From Candidatus Saccharimonadota bacterium (GTDB lineage: Bacteria > Patescibacteriota > Saccharimonadia > Saccharimonadales > Saccharimonadaceae): 64,000 nt of DNA. The translations under genes were made by a program, and so were the position numbers. The number at the start of each line of letters is the position of its first letter. Position 1 is the first letter of the stretch. Shown here in pieces: positions 1 through 12,451 of the stretch. The stretch lies in NCBI GenBank assembly GCA_017514805.1, contig JAFWIP010000002.1, positions 1 through 64,000 of the forward strand, in the 5' to 3' direction. The notes under the pieces are model-generated. The model was given only the letters and a program-made list of their open reading frames with translations. It was not told the origin of the DNA and did no database searches.

Positions 1-1794
1 ACCTACGGTATTTACGGAAATGCACGCACAATCAATCTCGGCGAAGACGAAGGCGGACAACCAAGCATTACTTCCCCGGAGATTGTTGGCGGAGAATACG
101 GTATCTACAGCGGCGCATACAATTTCTATGATGGGATCATTAAAGGCAAACTTGATCCATATGAAAATCCAGACATAATCAATACTATTGTCGACGGCTA
201 TACGATTAAATACGACACCGACACAATTGACGGCGAAACATATCAAACTAGCTATCTCATCTCCGAATATGATGTCGCAAAAATCGGCAGCACAAATTAT
301 ACAAGCCTCCAAGATGCAATCAACGCCGCAGTCGCAAACGATACAATCGAATTAATCGCCAACAACTACATCTTTACGGACATATTAATCCCAAGTGACA
401 AAGAAATAACAATCGATCTCGCTGGCTTCAATATTGTAGCCAGCCACCCATTCACTAATGCCGGCAAGACGTTAATTACTAACTCAAGCGCCACATCCCC
501 GACCCTCAATTATCGCTTCTCGCAGTACTATATTACAAACGCTGCAGACGCGGAACTAGAACTTAATGGAATAGACATCAATTCCGTCAATGGCGTAGAT
601 AATGCCGGTACACTAAAGATTACAAATACTTCAATCACGGCAACAAAAACTGGCATCAAAAACACTAACTTCCTTACCATCAACACCACAACAATAACAA
701 CGCAAGACACCGCAATCACAAACACGGGCACAATTCGCGACACTGCAACAAATCAATCATCACTAACCGGCAAAAACTACGCTCTATATACTAACGGAGG
801 TGATATCGAGCTAAATAACACGACATTAACGGCAAACACCGCCTATTATCAAAATACTAACGCAGTAGCATCTTTTGCCGACGATAGTCTAGACGGAAGA
901 ATTAGTATTAATAGCGGCACCACTACCTTTGCTGATAGCACCTTCACTGAAACTGGCGTAAAACTCACTAGACTATTAATGAATAGTGGCGACACGGCTA
1001 TAATAAATAGTACTTTCACATTAACTTCTGAGAATATGAACTACTGGGGCGGCGAAGAAGAAATGACCAATGTCGTGAGTAATAGCAATTCCCTCACGCT
1101 CACAAACGTCGATATTGATGTCGTAGGCACTGGTTACATTGATAAAAATGTATATGGAATATATAATACTGGATCACAATTAATCGCCACAGACGTCGAT
1201 ATCGCTTCTTCATTCTCTAATCTAACTGGCGGCGGCGGAACATTCCTTGGTATTTATAATGGCACAGGCACATTAGACTATAAGTCTGGAACTATTACCG
1301 GGAACTTCTATAACATGTACGGTATCCACAACGAATCCGGCACACTAAATTACGATTCTGGCACAATTACTGCTACCGCAAACACTACTTCTACCGGCAT
1401 CTACAACAATTCCGGCGCCGTAAATATTCTCTCTGCTACTATCAATGCAAATGCAACAACGGCCTACGGCGTAAACAATAATACCGGCGAAATTACCTTA
1501 GGCGAACCAGAGCCATCAGATTCTGAAGATTGGGGCAAAGCTACCGCTCACGTCTCAATTATTAATCCTTCGATTCGAGCTATTGGCACTACTACTGGCT
1601 ATGGCGTCAAAAACGGCGCAAGCGGACGCATTAACTACTACGACGGCATCATCACTGCCAGTACACATCCAATGCCAGAAATACCTGCCGTTCCAACCAA
1701 AGCAGAATATCTCTACGAGCCAAAAATTCACACCGACGGCGACGGCTACCAGTACATGATTCTCGAATGGATGCGCGAACAACCCGGCAATTAG
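1..1794 (+). CDS. C-terminal part of a large repetitive surface protein (beta-helix type), 5' end outside window
   Basis: The frame is open from base 1 to the TAG at 1792-1794, so 597 residues are visible and the N-terminus lies upstream. The protein is built of short irregular repeats rich in Asn, Thr, Ser, Gly and Ile with recurring YGIYN, GTLDY and GTITA-like turns. Such spacing is typical of right-handed parallel beta-helix (pectin-lyase-like) adhesins. It has almost no Cys and few Lys/Arg. No membrane anchor or sorting motif is visible at the C-terminus, which ends in a charged segment. An extracellular adhesin or surface fibre is inferred. Substrate and anchoring are unknown. It is followed by queA after 17 bp, whose own promoter overlaps this stop codon. 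Confidence 0.7.
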   Translation, partial: TYGIYGNARTINLGEDEGGQPSITSPEIVGGEYGIYSGAYNFYDGIIKGKLDPYENPDIINTIVDGYTIKYDTDTIDGETYQTSYLISEYDVAKIGSTNYTSLQDAINAAVANDTIELIANNYIFTDILIPSDKEITIDLAGFNIVASHPFTNAGKTLITNSSATSPTLNYRFSQYYITNAADAELELNGIDINSVNGVDNAGTLKITNTSITATKTGIKNTNFLTINTTTITTQDTAITNTGTIRDTATNQSSLTGKNYALYTNGGDIELNNTTLTANTAYYQNTNAVASFADDSLDGRISINSGTTTFADSTFTETGVKLTRLLMNSGDTAIINSTFTLTSENMNYWGGEEEMTNVVSNSNSLTLTNVDIDVVGTGYIDKNVYGIYNTGSQLIATDVDIASSFSNLTGGGGTFLGIYNGTGTLDYKSGTITGNFYNMYGIHNESGTLNYDSGTITATANTTSTGIYNNSGAVNILSATINANATTAYGVNNNTGEITLGEPEPSDSEDWGKATAHVSIINPSIRAIGTTTGYGVKNGASGRINYYDGIITASTHPMPEIPAVPTKAEYLYEPKIHTDGDGYQYMILEWMREQPGN

Positions 1795-1797
1795 TGC

Positions 1798-1803
1798 TAT
1801 AAT
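1798..1803 (+). promoter_or_regulatory. -10 box TATAAT for queA, near-leaderless
   Basis: TATAAT preceded by TGC (extended -10) ends 8 nt before the queA ATG at 1812. Transcription would start at or 1-2 nt before the start codon, and there is no Shine-Dalgarno site. Confidence 0.65.
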
Positions 1804-1811
1804 ATACCCCA

Positions 1812-2837
1812 ATGTTAGTTTCAGATTATAATTATGACCTCCCCGAAGAGGTGATTGCTCAGCATCCGCCAAAAATTCGCGGCACTACTCGCCTGCTCGC
1901 ACTCAATCGCAAGACTGGCGAAATTACCGACAGTCATTACGCTGAGCTTGATAGCTTTTTGAAGCCAGGCGATCTTCTAGTTCTTAATGACACAAAAGTA
2001 ATGCGCTCTCGCGTCTTTACTGAGCGCGAATCTGACGGCCATCCACGTGAATTCGTCGTCCTAGAGCGTCACAGCAAAAACATCGATCACGTCATGTATC
2101 GCGGCAAACTTCACGTCGGCGAAAAACTCATCGTCAAAAATGTTGCTACCGACGAAAAAACTGACGATATTATCGAAATTCAAGAAATCCTTGGCAACGG
2201 TATCGCCACCGCAAAAGCGAACCGCCCACTTGAAGAAATCGCCCAAGATTATGGCAACGTCCCCCTTCCCCCATACATGCATCGCGATGCCGAGCCGGAA
2301 GATGTCGAACGCTACCAGACTGTCTGGGCTAAAGATTTTGGCTCCGCTGCAGCGCCAACCGCCAGCCTCAATATGACTAAAGAATTACTCAAAAAACTCC
2401 AAGACAAAGGCGTCGAGATTAAGTATCTCACCCTTCACGTCGGTCTTGGTACTTTCCTGCCAATTCGCAGCGACGAAGTCGAAGGTCACAAAATGCATTC
2501 GGAATGGTTCCAGATTCCAGCTGACACGCTCACGGCCATCAAAAAGGCGAAAGCAGAGCACCGCCGTGTCATTGCTGTCGGTACTACCGTTACGCGCACG
2601 CTGGAATATTGGGCAAAAACCGGCAAGACAGAGGGCGAAGATGATATTTTCATCTATCCAGGTTTCAAATTCGAGGCCATTGATGCCCTAGTCACGAATT
2701 TTCACGCACCAAAATCTACCGTCCTCATGCTAACTGCTGCCTTTGCAGATTGGAAAAATCTAAAACCGGCCTACGAGCACGCCGTAAAATCTGGATACAA
2801 ACTATTGAGCTACGGCGATTCTATGTTTATTTATTAA
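1812..2837 (+). CDS. queA: S-adenosylmethionine:tRNA ribosyltransferase-isomerase QueA
   Basis: A 341-residue protein of normal family length. QueA transfers the ribosyl moiety of AdoMet to preQ1 at tRNA position 34, making epoxyqueuosine in the cytosol. Family hallmarks are the N-terminal YDLPEEVIAQHP segment, LVLNDTKVMRSR near residue 55, and the region around residues 178-215 (AAPTASLN and LHVGLGTFLP). The usual AAPTAGLHFT motif reads AAPTASLNMT, so the His of the family is Asn here, a notable deviation. It starts leaderlessly 8 nt after a -10 box. tgt lies 2.3 kb downstream, so preQ1 salvage into tRNA is plausible; no preQ1 synthesis genes are present in the window. It converges with the next gene, overlapping by 4 bp. 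Confidence 0.93.
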   Translation: MLVSDYNYDLPEEVIAQHPPKIRGTTRLLALNRKTGEITDSHYAELDSFLKPGDLLVLNDTKVMRSRVFTERESDGHPREFVVLERHSKNIDHVMYRGKLHVGEKLIVKNVATDEKTDDIIEIQEILGNGIATAKANRPLEEIAQDYGNVPLPPYMHRDAEPEDVERYQTVWAKDFGSAAAPTASLNMTKELLKKLQDKGVEIKYLTLHVGLGTFLPIRSDEVEGHKMHSEWFQIPADTLTAIKKAKAEHRRVIAVGTTVTRTLEYWAKTGKTEGEDDIFIYPGFKFEAIDALVTNFHAPKSTVLMLTAAFADWKNLKPAYEHAVKSGYKLLSYGDSMFIY

Positions 2838-5062
2838 TCCCCTGAGCAATTAATCTCGTCATCAACATCTTTGCCGAGGCGAATTTTCATACCGGAAAGC
2901 GTACCGTTCAAATACCTCTCATACTTGCCGCCAGCAACATCTTCATTATAAGTTGCACCAAACATTACTGTTGGCACCTCGAAATACTGATTATGCGGCG
3001 TATTGTCACCTATATATTCATAGTCGCCATCATTTATCGCATAACAAAGCGCATCATTTTTTCGCACAAATCGAACCCTTTGAATCGACGATATATCTCC
3101 AGCATCGTTCTTATAATTTAACACTTTCGACTTATTCACGACGACATTCGCACCAATCATTAATCCTGTTTTGCCATCATAGCGGCGTACTACAATACCA
3201 GGATATGCATTGGCTGCCCTCTCTTGAGTAACGTTCAAGAAAGTCGCTCTTTCGCCATTTTTCGCTAAATCAAATTCATTAATCGTGAATTCAATATAGA
3301 AATCTTTATGCGCATTGTCGGCATCATACAATTTCACGCCCGTATCAATATATTTCTGACCAGCATAATCGGCGCATTCTTCACCAGTAATATCATCCGC
3401 TTCCCTCGCGCCATGCGCACCACTCGCACTACTTTTAATTCCATTAAACGTACAAGCACCGTCATGCGAATACACTATCGGGAATTCACTCTCAACATAT
3501 TCAGGACCAACCGTCACATCGTTATCTAGCGTGATAGTTATTTCTTCGTCAGTATCGCCATTTGACCACTTATCCAGCTTCAACCCTTCACGCTTTTTTG
3601 CCTTCAAGGTAACCTGCGTTCCATAGTAATGCAAGCCGGAAGCGTGAGAAGATTCAACGAATTGCGAATCCTTAATCGTCAATCTTCTCTGCTCACGAAC
3701 ATATTCATACTCAATCTTCATTTGCCCGTCACCAGTAATCGTTTTCGTCTGCGCATCCGGAGTCATAAAACCGTCAACGACAAATGGCGCCGGAGTCACC
3801 TCGCTATCGGTCGTACCAACAGTTATAGCGGCCGGACGCGTGATATAATCATATCCCTTCCCGTCTACTGTCATAAACTTATCAACGACCGTATATGGCG
3901 TATCCTTCTTTGCTCGCCAAATCGCGAACAAATTATATACTCCAGGCTCATCGCGTAGATTCTCTATTGCTCCACCATCCGAATAATCATTGCCAGAACC
4001 ATCCACTGTAGAGTTCCAGCCAATAAAATCATAACCGGCGCGAACTAATTCATTTCTCCGTAAATTCGCCGCCTCGTCATATGTAAACTGTTGTGACGCC
4101 ATCGTATTTTCTGCACCATTGCCATTAAATTGAACACTATATTCAATTGGCGTATAACGTGCGTATAGCACTAAGTCGTCTTCGACCGGAGTATTAAAAT
4201 CAAACAACTCTCCATTCTTCAACTGCCAGCCATCAAAGTTATAACCCTTTTTAGTTGGCATCGCCACATCTGCCGCCATCTCTCCATAGCCTAAAGCATC
4301 CGAGGCAATCTGCTCGTCGCCTTCATTGTAATAATCGACTATTACGATATCTCTTAATGTAATCCCCTCCTTAATAGCAACGCCATACTCACCCGCAACT
4401 GCATTTACGAATGGTAATGGTAAGCAAGCAAAAGCGAGCAAAACAGCTGTCACGATAACCTTTTTATCATTGCTCCAATGCTTCATATGGAAAATTATTA
4501 AAATGAGTAAACCAATCACAGACAAAGCGAGAATAACTCCAAACACCGAAATATTATCCCATGTGCTAGGATTCGCAATCGTAAAGCTCATCTGGCTACC
4601 ATCCGTAAACTTAAAGACAAATTCAATCGTTAAATCTTGGTTACGCTTCCCCGCATCAGATACCGATTTTACATAGCTAGTCTTTAAGACGAAATCAAAA
4701 CTCTCACCTGGCTGAATTTCGTCACTCGCAAAGTTGTTAAACGAAAAGTCAAACAGCTCGCCTTGGTAGCTCGAATCGACATTCTCAACGACTCTACTAG
4801 TATCGCTATTATTTTTTATCGTAATCTTATATGTTACGCTATCGCCGAGTCGATGAAAGACGATGTTGTTATGAACAATATTATTATCGTAATCCGTAAC
4901 TCCACCAGTAGCAGTCGGACTCATTTCCGTGACCTCTACATTCGTAATCACGAAAGGGATCGACTCAGCAGTCACTCGTATAAAACCAAAGCTCGTTACA
5001 GCGAAAATAGAAAGCAAAAACAAGCCCAAACGCAAGATACTCTTTCTATTCCTCCACAACAT
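2834..5062 (-). CDS. Membrane-anchored surface protein with InlB B-repeats
   Basis: A 742-residue protein. Residues 10-30 form a signal/anchor segment. Residues 35-165 form an extracytoplasmic beta-rich domain. Two membrane segments lie at about 171-193 and 201-222. Residues 240-303 and 305-383 are two InlB B-repeats (Listeria-Bacteroides repeat) recognised by GYNFDGW, GYDFIGWN and the closing ARYTP and AIWR. A third divergent copy is near 480-525 (LKLDKWSNGD). Residues 530-735 resemble a LamG/concanavalin-like jelly-roll, inferred only. Such proteins usually bind surfaces or partners. Having the repeats after two internal membrane segments is unusual. The -10 TATAAT ends about 14 nt before the ATG. 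Confidence 0.7.
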   Translation of the reverse strand: MLWRNRKSILRLGLFLLSIFAVTSFGFIRVTAESIPFVITNVEVTEMSPTATGGVTDYDNNIVHNNIVFHRLGDSVTYKITIKNNSDTSRVVENVDSSYQGELFDFSFNNFASDEIQPGESFDFVLKTSYVKSVSDAGKRNQDLTIEFVFKFTDGSQMSFTIANPSTWDNISVFGVILALSVIGLLILIIFHMKHWSNDKKVIVTAVLLAFACLPLPFVNAVAGEYGVAIKEGITLRDIVIVDYYNEGDEQIASDALGYGEMAADVAMPTKKGYNFDGWQLKNGELFDFNTPVEDDLVLYARYTPIEYSVQFNGNGAENTMASQQFTYDEAANLRRNELVRAGYDFIGWNSTVDGSGNDYSDGGAIENLRDEPGVYNLFAIWRAKKDTPYTVVDKFMTVDGKGYDYITRPAAITVGTTDSEVTPAPFVVDGFMTPDAQTKTITGDGQMKIEYEYVREQRRLTIKDSQFVESSHASGLHYYGTQVTLKAKKREGLKLDKWSNGDTDEEITITLDNDVTVGPEYVESEFPIVYSHDGACTFNGIKSSASGAHGAREADDITGEECADYAGQKYIDTGVKLYDADNAHKDFYIEFTINEFDLAKNGERATFLNVTQERAANAYPGIVVRRYDGKTGLMIGANVVVNKSKVLNYKNDAGDISSIQRVRFVRKNDALCYAINDGDYEYIGDNTPHNQYFEVPTVMFGATYNEDVAGGKYERYLNGTLSGMKIRLGKDVDDEINCSGD

Positions 5063-5123
5063 AAGTAATACTTATGATTATACGCCGATAATGCTTATGG
5101 TGCAATAAAATGACCTCTTTTGC

Positions 5124-7403
<2,280 letters not shown>

Positions 7404-7407
<4 letters not shown>

Positions 7408-8768
7408 TTTTTATACTGCCACTTCACGCCGTCGGCCGAATCAAGCAATTCTATTCCTTGCTCTAGAATTTCATCACGCAACTTATCGGCCGTCGCATAT
7501 TCTTTTGATTCCTTGGCCGAAATACGTTCCAAAATTTTTGCCTTAATTTCGTCAGAAATATCAGGCGTAGTCTTGCCAATCTCGAGGCCAAAGGCATCAT
7601 CGATAAATTTCAAGAATTCATTGCTTGGCGCTAAGCCACTCTTCGCAACACCATCAAGCACTGCAAAAGCACCTGCAGAATTCAAGTTCGAATTCAAATG
7701 TTCTAATATCTCATTGCGCTCAGCATCAAAATCCGACTTCTCTACATCCTGCCAACGCAATGCTGCAAAGTTCCGATAGTTCATCAAACGAGCGTGCGCT
7801 GCTGCCAACTGTTCAAACGAGAAATCCCTCTCCGCCTGATAATGTCCTTGATATAGCCACATCTTGTAGTCCATCGGCGTATAACCGCGTTCCGCCAAAT
7901 CCGAGAAGTAATAAACATTACCAATTGATTTTGAAATCTTCTGCCCTTCTGCCGTAATGAAATTATTATGCAACCAAAAGCGCGACATTTGTACGCCAAA
8001 TGCACCTTCACTCTGTGCAATCTCATTCGTATGGTGAACTGGAATATGATCAACGCCGCCACAGTGGATATCGATTGGCTCGCCGAGCTGCTCATGAATA
8101 ATTGTCGAACATTCAAGATGCCAGCCAGGATAACCCATTCTGCCACGGTATTCCCACTTCATCGCATGGTCTTCGCCATCACGAATCCACTTCCATACCG
8201 CAAAATCCGACGCATTACGCTTCTCGTCAGAAAACTCTACGCGCGCGCCTGCTCGCAAGTTCTCCAAATCAAGCCGCGCAAATTCTGCATACTTCGGGAA
8301 TTTGGAAGTATCAAAATATAAACCATCAGTCGTATCATATAGGTAGCCTGCTTTGTCCAAAGCATCAACTACTTTTTTGTCCGCTTCAATAAAATCAGTC
8401 GCACGACAAATCGCATATGGCTCAATCAATCCGAGACTATGAAAATTCTCTAGGAAATCGTCCATATACATCTGCGCAACTTCCCAGACCGTCTTCCCCT
8501 CACGGCGCGCACCTTTTTCCATCTTATCTTCGCCGTCATCGGCGTCAGATGTCAGATGACCAACATCGGTAATATTCAATACACGCTTCTCATGCCAACC
8601 ATTCAGACGAATGACGCGCACAAGCAAATCCCAATATGTATACGAAGTAAAATTGCCAATATGCGCAAAAGAATACACCGTCGGACCGCAGGTATAAATC
8701 TTAACTTCATTCGGATTAGCCGGAACAAACTCTTCAATCTGGTGCGTCAGCGTATTATATAGTTTCAT
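7404..8768 (-). CDS. cysS: Cysteinyl-tRNA synthetase
   Basis: A 454-residue class I aminoacyl-tRNA synthetase that charges tRNA-Cys. It shows the N-terminal YTCGPTVYSFAHIGN segment, with the zinc-binding Cys and the HIGH-type signature HIGN. The central zinc ligands are in WHLECSTI and GGVDHIPVHHTNE, the KMSKS-type loop reads KISKSIGN, and a short anticodon-binding region follows. The length is normal for a compact bacterial form. The start ATG is preceded by TAAAAT with a 6 nt gap, so it has its own leaderless promoter although it follows the zinc-ribbon operon by only 18 bp. Confidence 0.96.
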
Positions 8769-8774
8769 ACAACT

Positions 8775-8780
8775 ATTTTA
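8775..8780 (-). promoter_or_regulatory. -10 box TAAAAT for cysS, leaderless
   Basis: On the minus strand TAAAAT ends exactly 6 nt before the cysS ATG. It lies just upstream of cysS, at the end of the preceding zinc-ribbon gene. Confidence 0.65.
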
Positions 8781-8786
8781 TCACCG

Positions 8787-10931
8787 TTACAGCTCAATGT
8801 CCTGCTTCTCAAGGAAGCTTTCGTCAACCTCAACGCAGGTTAAAACAACATTGTATCTATTCCCAGATATTTTACTGCTACCAAACAATTCTTCGCGTAG
8901 ATCACAAAAATCATATTTGCTTCCACTTTTATCAGCATACAAGTGCATTACATACGGATGGTCTGTTATATCGTCCGTTTCTCTTGTCATATGTCTTATT
9001 CTTAATTCATTTCTCACGATATGCTCAAGCTCAGTAGCGGCATCCGTCGCAAAGCGCGACGACGACAACGATTTCTCCGATGTCTCCATCGTCGATACCC
9101 AGATCCCAGTCTTCGTTAGCAGAGACGGGTCGATAATCTCCGTATACTTATCCTTCGCTTTGTAATTATAGAAAGCCATAGTCGATACAGCGGTAGATTT
9201 ATCGTAGTTTCCACTACTCACAGCATCGTCAATCTTACTCATGAGTCGCTTGTAGCTTCTCGAATATCCGGAGCCAGAGTCATCTCCACTTTTACTCTTA
9301 TCGCCGAAATCATGATCGCCAAAGATAATTATCATGACAAACGCAAGCGCAAACAATACCATCGGAATCACAAAGAAACAAATAATAAGTACCTTCACAA
9401 TTGTCGATGCCATCTTCTTATTTTTCGCAATCTGCTCTTCGGTCATTTGTCCGGTCGGCGTCTGGCTTGCCTTCGAACCGACCATTCGACCAATTCCGAT
9501 GAAGTTAGCCATCTTCTCGCCCATCATGCGCTCGCCCGCCTTCGCGACCACGCCTTTTACGATTGAATCGTTTCTGCCAGCAATACTTGCACTACGCAAA
9601 CGGTTTCTACGTCCGAGCGAAACATCAGTCTTCTTTAGATTCTTCACCTCTGCAGGAGTCTCGGCCTCATGTTTGTGGCGCGCATTCATATTGCGGTACT
9701 TTGCCGACTTAATCCAATAGAAGATAAAGCCTGGCGTCAAACCCGCCAAACCAAGCCAAAATGGGTTATCGTCGTCAATATCCGCAAATAGCCAAAAACG
9801 CATCCACCAAAAGCCCATAATCGCGCCGATAATCTCAAGAATCGCCGAAACAATCAGAAGACGCGTCTTATTAATTGGAACGGACCCCATCGTTTCCCCA
9901 GTACGAGCATTTACGGCAACATAGTGAAGCATCTTCTTTTTGCCGTCATCCTGCAAGTAGCTATAAAGCCAAACTGGTAAATATGCCGCCTTATACTTTG
10001 CGCCCTTAGTCGTTATCTCCTCAGAATCCCATTTCGCACCACGGTTATAGTACTCCATCGATTCCTTCACCTTGTAACGCGCAATATCTCCAACTTGCAG
10101 CTTCAGTTGCTCGCGCAAATCATCAACATTCGTTGTACGACGCTCCGAAGCAAAACCGAGCAAATAATTTGGATTCCATGCCACCGCATTCTCTGTATCG
10201 AATGGCATAATCGCATTAATAACGTTGTTCGTATTCACGCGCACATCTTGCTGTAGGCGTTCGCTCGAAGATTCAATTGTCAAATCATCAATCAATAAAT
10301 CAAAATCGCGTGTCACCGAGAAAGCTTCTGCATCGTAATAGGTCGTCTTATGATTGCCGCTGCCAGAGGTATAGCGACGAATCAAATGCTCCGCTTCGCC
10401 CTTCATTTCGGCATGCGCATTCACATCCACAATCATATATGGCAAATACACACCCATCACGTTGTCTGGCGCAAACTCTTTCTTGAACTTTGGATGCGCG
10501 AAGAACTGACGTTTCTTTACGAACTCGCGAATATTTCCTTCCGCAATCTCCTTTTCGGTCTTAAATGGCAAAACCAAATCTGGTACAGCGCCGTTTGGCA
10601 TCTTTTCGTTTAGCGACAAGACATGGCGACACCAGTGGCAACGCGCGCTCACCGCATCATCGGTATTAATCACAACTTCTGCGCCACAAGCCGGACATTT
10701 TAGGGTAACAATTACTTTTTCATCCGGAATAATATCGGTCGCACCCTCCTCGATATTAATTCCCTTCAAATCTTCTACGCCACCACGGGCATTCGCGATT
10801 TCATCATCAAAAAGCGTGCGACAAGAATTACACTTCAGCTTTCCAGATTTTATATCTAACTTTACATCAGAACCACCACAGTTCGGACAGCGATTGATGC
10901 CATTTTTCTCACTTTTTGTCGCTTTTACCAT
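8787..10931 (-). CDS. Zinc-ribbon membrane protein, large paralogue (YdjG-like)
   Basis: A 714-residue protein with two N-terminal zinc ribbons: CPNC at 15-18 with CNSC at 34-37, and CPAC at 79-82 with CHWC at 98-101. A conserved soluble domain (residues 115-350) contains YLPYMIVD, FDLLIDDLTIESS, AVAWNPNYLLGF and LPVWLYSY, and is closed by AVNARTGETMG. Three hydrophobic segments follow at about 356-378, 392-408 and 511-537, then a Ser/Gly linker and a C-terminal domain of about 160 residues. The first 350 residues match the next gene upstream in the operon, so the two arose by duplication. The fold recalls Bacillus YdjG-type proteins linked to membrane stress. Function here is unknown. The ribosome site AGGG is weak. 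Confidence 0.75.
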   Translation of the reverse strand: MVKATKSEKNGINRCPNCGGSDVKLDIKSGKLKCNSCRTLFDDEIANARGGVEDLKGINIEEGATDIIPDEKVIVTLKCPACGAEVVINTDDAVSARCHWCRHVLSLNEKMPNGAVPDLVLPFKTEKEIAEGNIREFVKKRQFFAHPKFKKEFAPDNVMGVYLPYMIVDVNAHAEMKGEAEHLIRRYTSGSGNHKTTYYDAEAFSVTRDFDLLIDDLTIESSSERLQQDVRVNTNNVINAIMPFDTENAVAWNPNYLLGFASERRTTNVDDLREQLKLQVGDIARYKVKESMEYYNRGAKWDSEEITTKGAKYKAAYLPVWLYSYLQDDGKKKMLHYVAVNARTGETMGSVPINKTRLLIVSAILEIIGAIMGFWWMRFWLFADIDDDNPFWLGLAGLTPGFIFYWIKSAKYRNMNARHKHEAETPAEVKNLKKTDVSLGRRNRLRSASIAGRNDSIVKGVVAKAGERMMGEKMANFIGIGRMVGSKASQTPTGQMTEEQIAKNKKMASTIVKVLIICFFVIPMVLFALAFVMIIIFGDHDFGDKSKSGDDSGSGYSRSYKRLMSKIDDAVSSGNYDKSTAVSTMAFYNYKAKDKYTEIIDPSLLTKTGIWVSTMETSEKSLSSSRFATDAATELEHIVRNELRIRHMTRETDDITDHPYVMHLYADKSGSKYDFCDLREELFGSSKISGNRYNVVLTCVEVDESFLEKQDIEL

Positions 10932-10949
10932 TTTATTACCCTTTTCTTT

Positions 10950-12446
10950 TTACCAATCATATGAAAAACCTCTACTTGAATCGCTCCCGGACGAATGACT
11001 CGAACCAGAACTACGGCTCGAACCGCCACTGGAGTATGAACGGCTACGATATGAACCAGAGCTTGAACTTGAACTTGAGCTAGAACCGTCACTCGGCATC
11101 AATGCTGCTAGAACTAAAATCAAGATAAGTGACACGATGACTATAATTAGTCCAATTACGCTCGAGACGGAACTACCGCGTCCATTTGCATGCGTATAAT
11201 TTGCGCCATTACGGAACCGTGAGCGTTCGACGCCAAGCATTTCATCGCGCCCGTGCGACAATGAACCTATCACGCGCTCATCATTACGGAAATCTATTTC
11301 CTTCTTGTAAGATTTTCCCTTCTTTGAGAAAGTATCCTTTGTTTTTAGACCCTTAATCTCGAACCGAGTTTCATTCTCATGATGATGACGTGCCTCAATA
11401 TTCTGGCCAGAATTGCCCTTCGTCGGTACACAGCCTACCGTTTCGCCCGTACGCGCATTAATTGCAATATAGTAGATACGCGAATCTTTCTCACCCTTGT
11501 AGCTGTATAGCCAAACCGGCAAATAGGCTGCCTTCCACTTCGAGCCATTTACCTTTAGATGTTCATTCTCCCAGTGAATACCGCGGTCATACTGCGACGC
11601 ATCTGCCTTTATCTTACGGCGTGCTACATCGCCAGCTTGTAGGGCCACTACCTCTTTCAAACTATCCGTATCAACGCTCCGACGCTCAGAGGCATAGCCG
11701 CGCAAATAATTTGCATTCCACGCTACCGCATTCTCAGTGTCATATGGCAAGATTGCGTTAATTATATTGTTCGAGTTAACGTAAGTATCCTGATTTAACC
11801 GATTAGCCGATGATTCAACCGTCAAATCATCGACTAATAGGTCAAACTCGCGCGAAATCAAATACTCCTCATACTCATAGGGAGGATAGGTCGCTTCACC
11901 AATAGTCTTCTGTGCTTCCCCGTCCGAAGTCCAATGCGAATTAAGATCAATAATCATGTACGGGAAATACACCCCACGCACTTCTTCCGGGTTAAACTTC
12001 TCCTTAAATTTTGCATCGAGAGATGATGAATTTAAATCTACCGCATCACGAACTTTCTCGATCGCTTCTTCTTTCGTCATCTTAAATGGTAAGACCAAAT
12101 CTGGGATCGCGCCGTTCGGCATCTGCTCATTCGCCGAAAAAATATGTCGACACCAGTGACAAGAAGCGCTCGTCGCCTCTTCGGTATTGAGCACTACCTC
12201 GGCACCACAGGCCGGACATTTAAAAGTCAGAATTATATCTTCACCAGGTACAATGTCTGCTGCGCCCTCGTGAACTTTATCCCCTTTCAGCTTATCCATC
12301 CCGCCAGCAGCATTGCTACTCTTGGCGTCAAAAAGCGTCTTGCAAGTCTTACATTTCAATTTTCCACTCTTTGCATCGGTCGCGATATCGCTGCCCCCGC
12401 AATGAGGGCAGCGATTTAGACCGTTTTTAGCTGAAAGTTCAGCCAC
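10950..12446 (-). CDS. Zinc-ribbon membrane protein, small paralogue (YdjG-like)
   Basis: A 498-residue protein starting at GTG, directly after the SPFH gene. Two zinc ribbons (CPHC/CKTC and CPAC/CHWC) within the first 105 residues are followed by the same conserved domain as its larger paralogue: YFPYMIIDLNS, FDLLVDDLTVESS, YLPVWLYSY and IAINARTGETVG. A single membrane helix lies at about 430-450. The last 50 residues are almost only Ser, Gly, Arg and Tyr, a low-complexity tail that should be disordered outside or under the membrane. Position between the SPFH protein and the larger paralogue suggests one complex. The exact role is not known. Confidence 0.75.
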   Translation of the reverse strand: MAELSAKNGLNRCPHCGGSDIATDAKSGKLKCKTCKTLFDAKSSNAAGGMDKLKGDKVHEGAADIVPGEDIILTFKCPACGAEVVLNTEEATSASCHWCRHIFSANEQMPNGAIPDLVLPFKMTKEEAIEKVRDAVDLNSSSLDAKFKEKFNPEEVRGVYFPYMIIDLNSHWTSDGEAQKTIGEATYPPYEYEEYLISREFDLLVDDLTVESSANRLNQDTYVNSNNIINAILPYDTENAVAWNANYLRGYASERRSVDTDSLKEVVALQAGDVARRKIKADASQYDRGIHWENEHLKVNGSKWKAAYLPVWLYSYKGEKDSRIYYIAINARTGETVGCVPTKGNSGQNIEARHHHENETRFEIKGLKTKDTFSKKGKSYKKEIDFRNDERVIGSLSHGRDEMLGVERSRFRNGANYTHANGRGSSVSSVIGLIIVIVSLILILVLAALMPSDGSSSSSSSSSGSYRSRSYSSGGSSRSSGSSHSSGSDSSRGFSYDW

Positions 12447-12451
12447 CTAGA

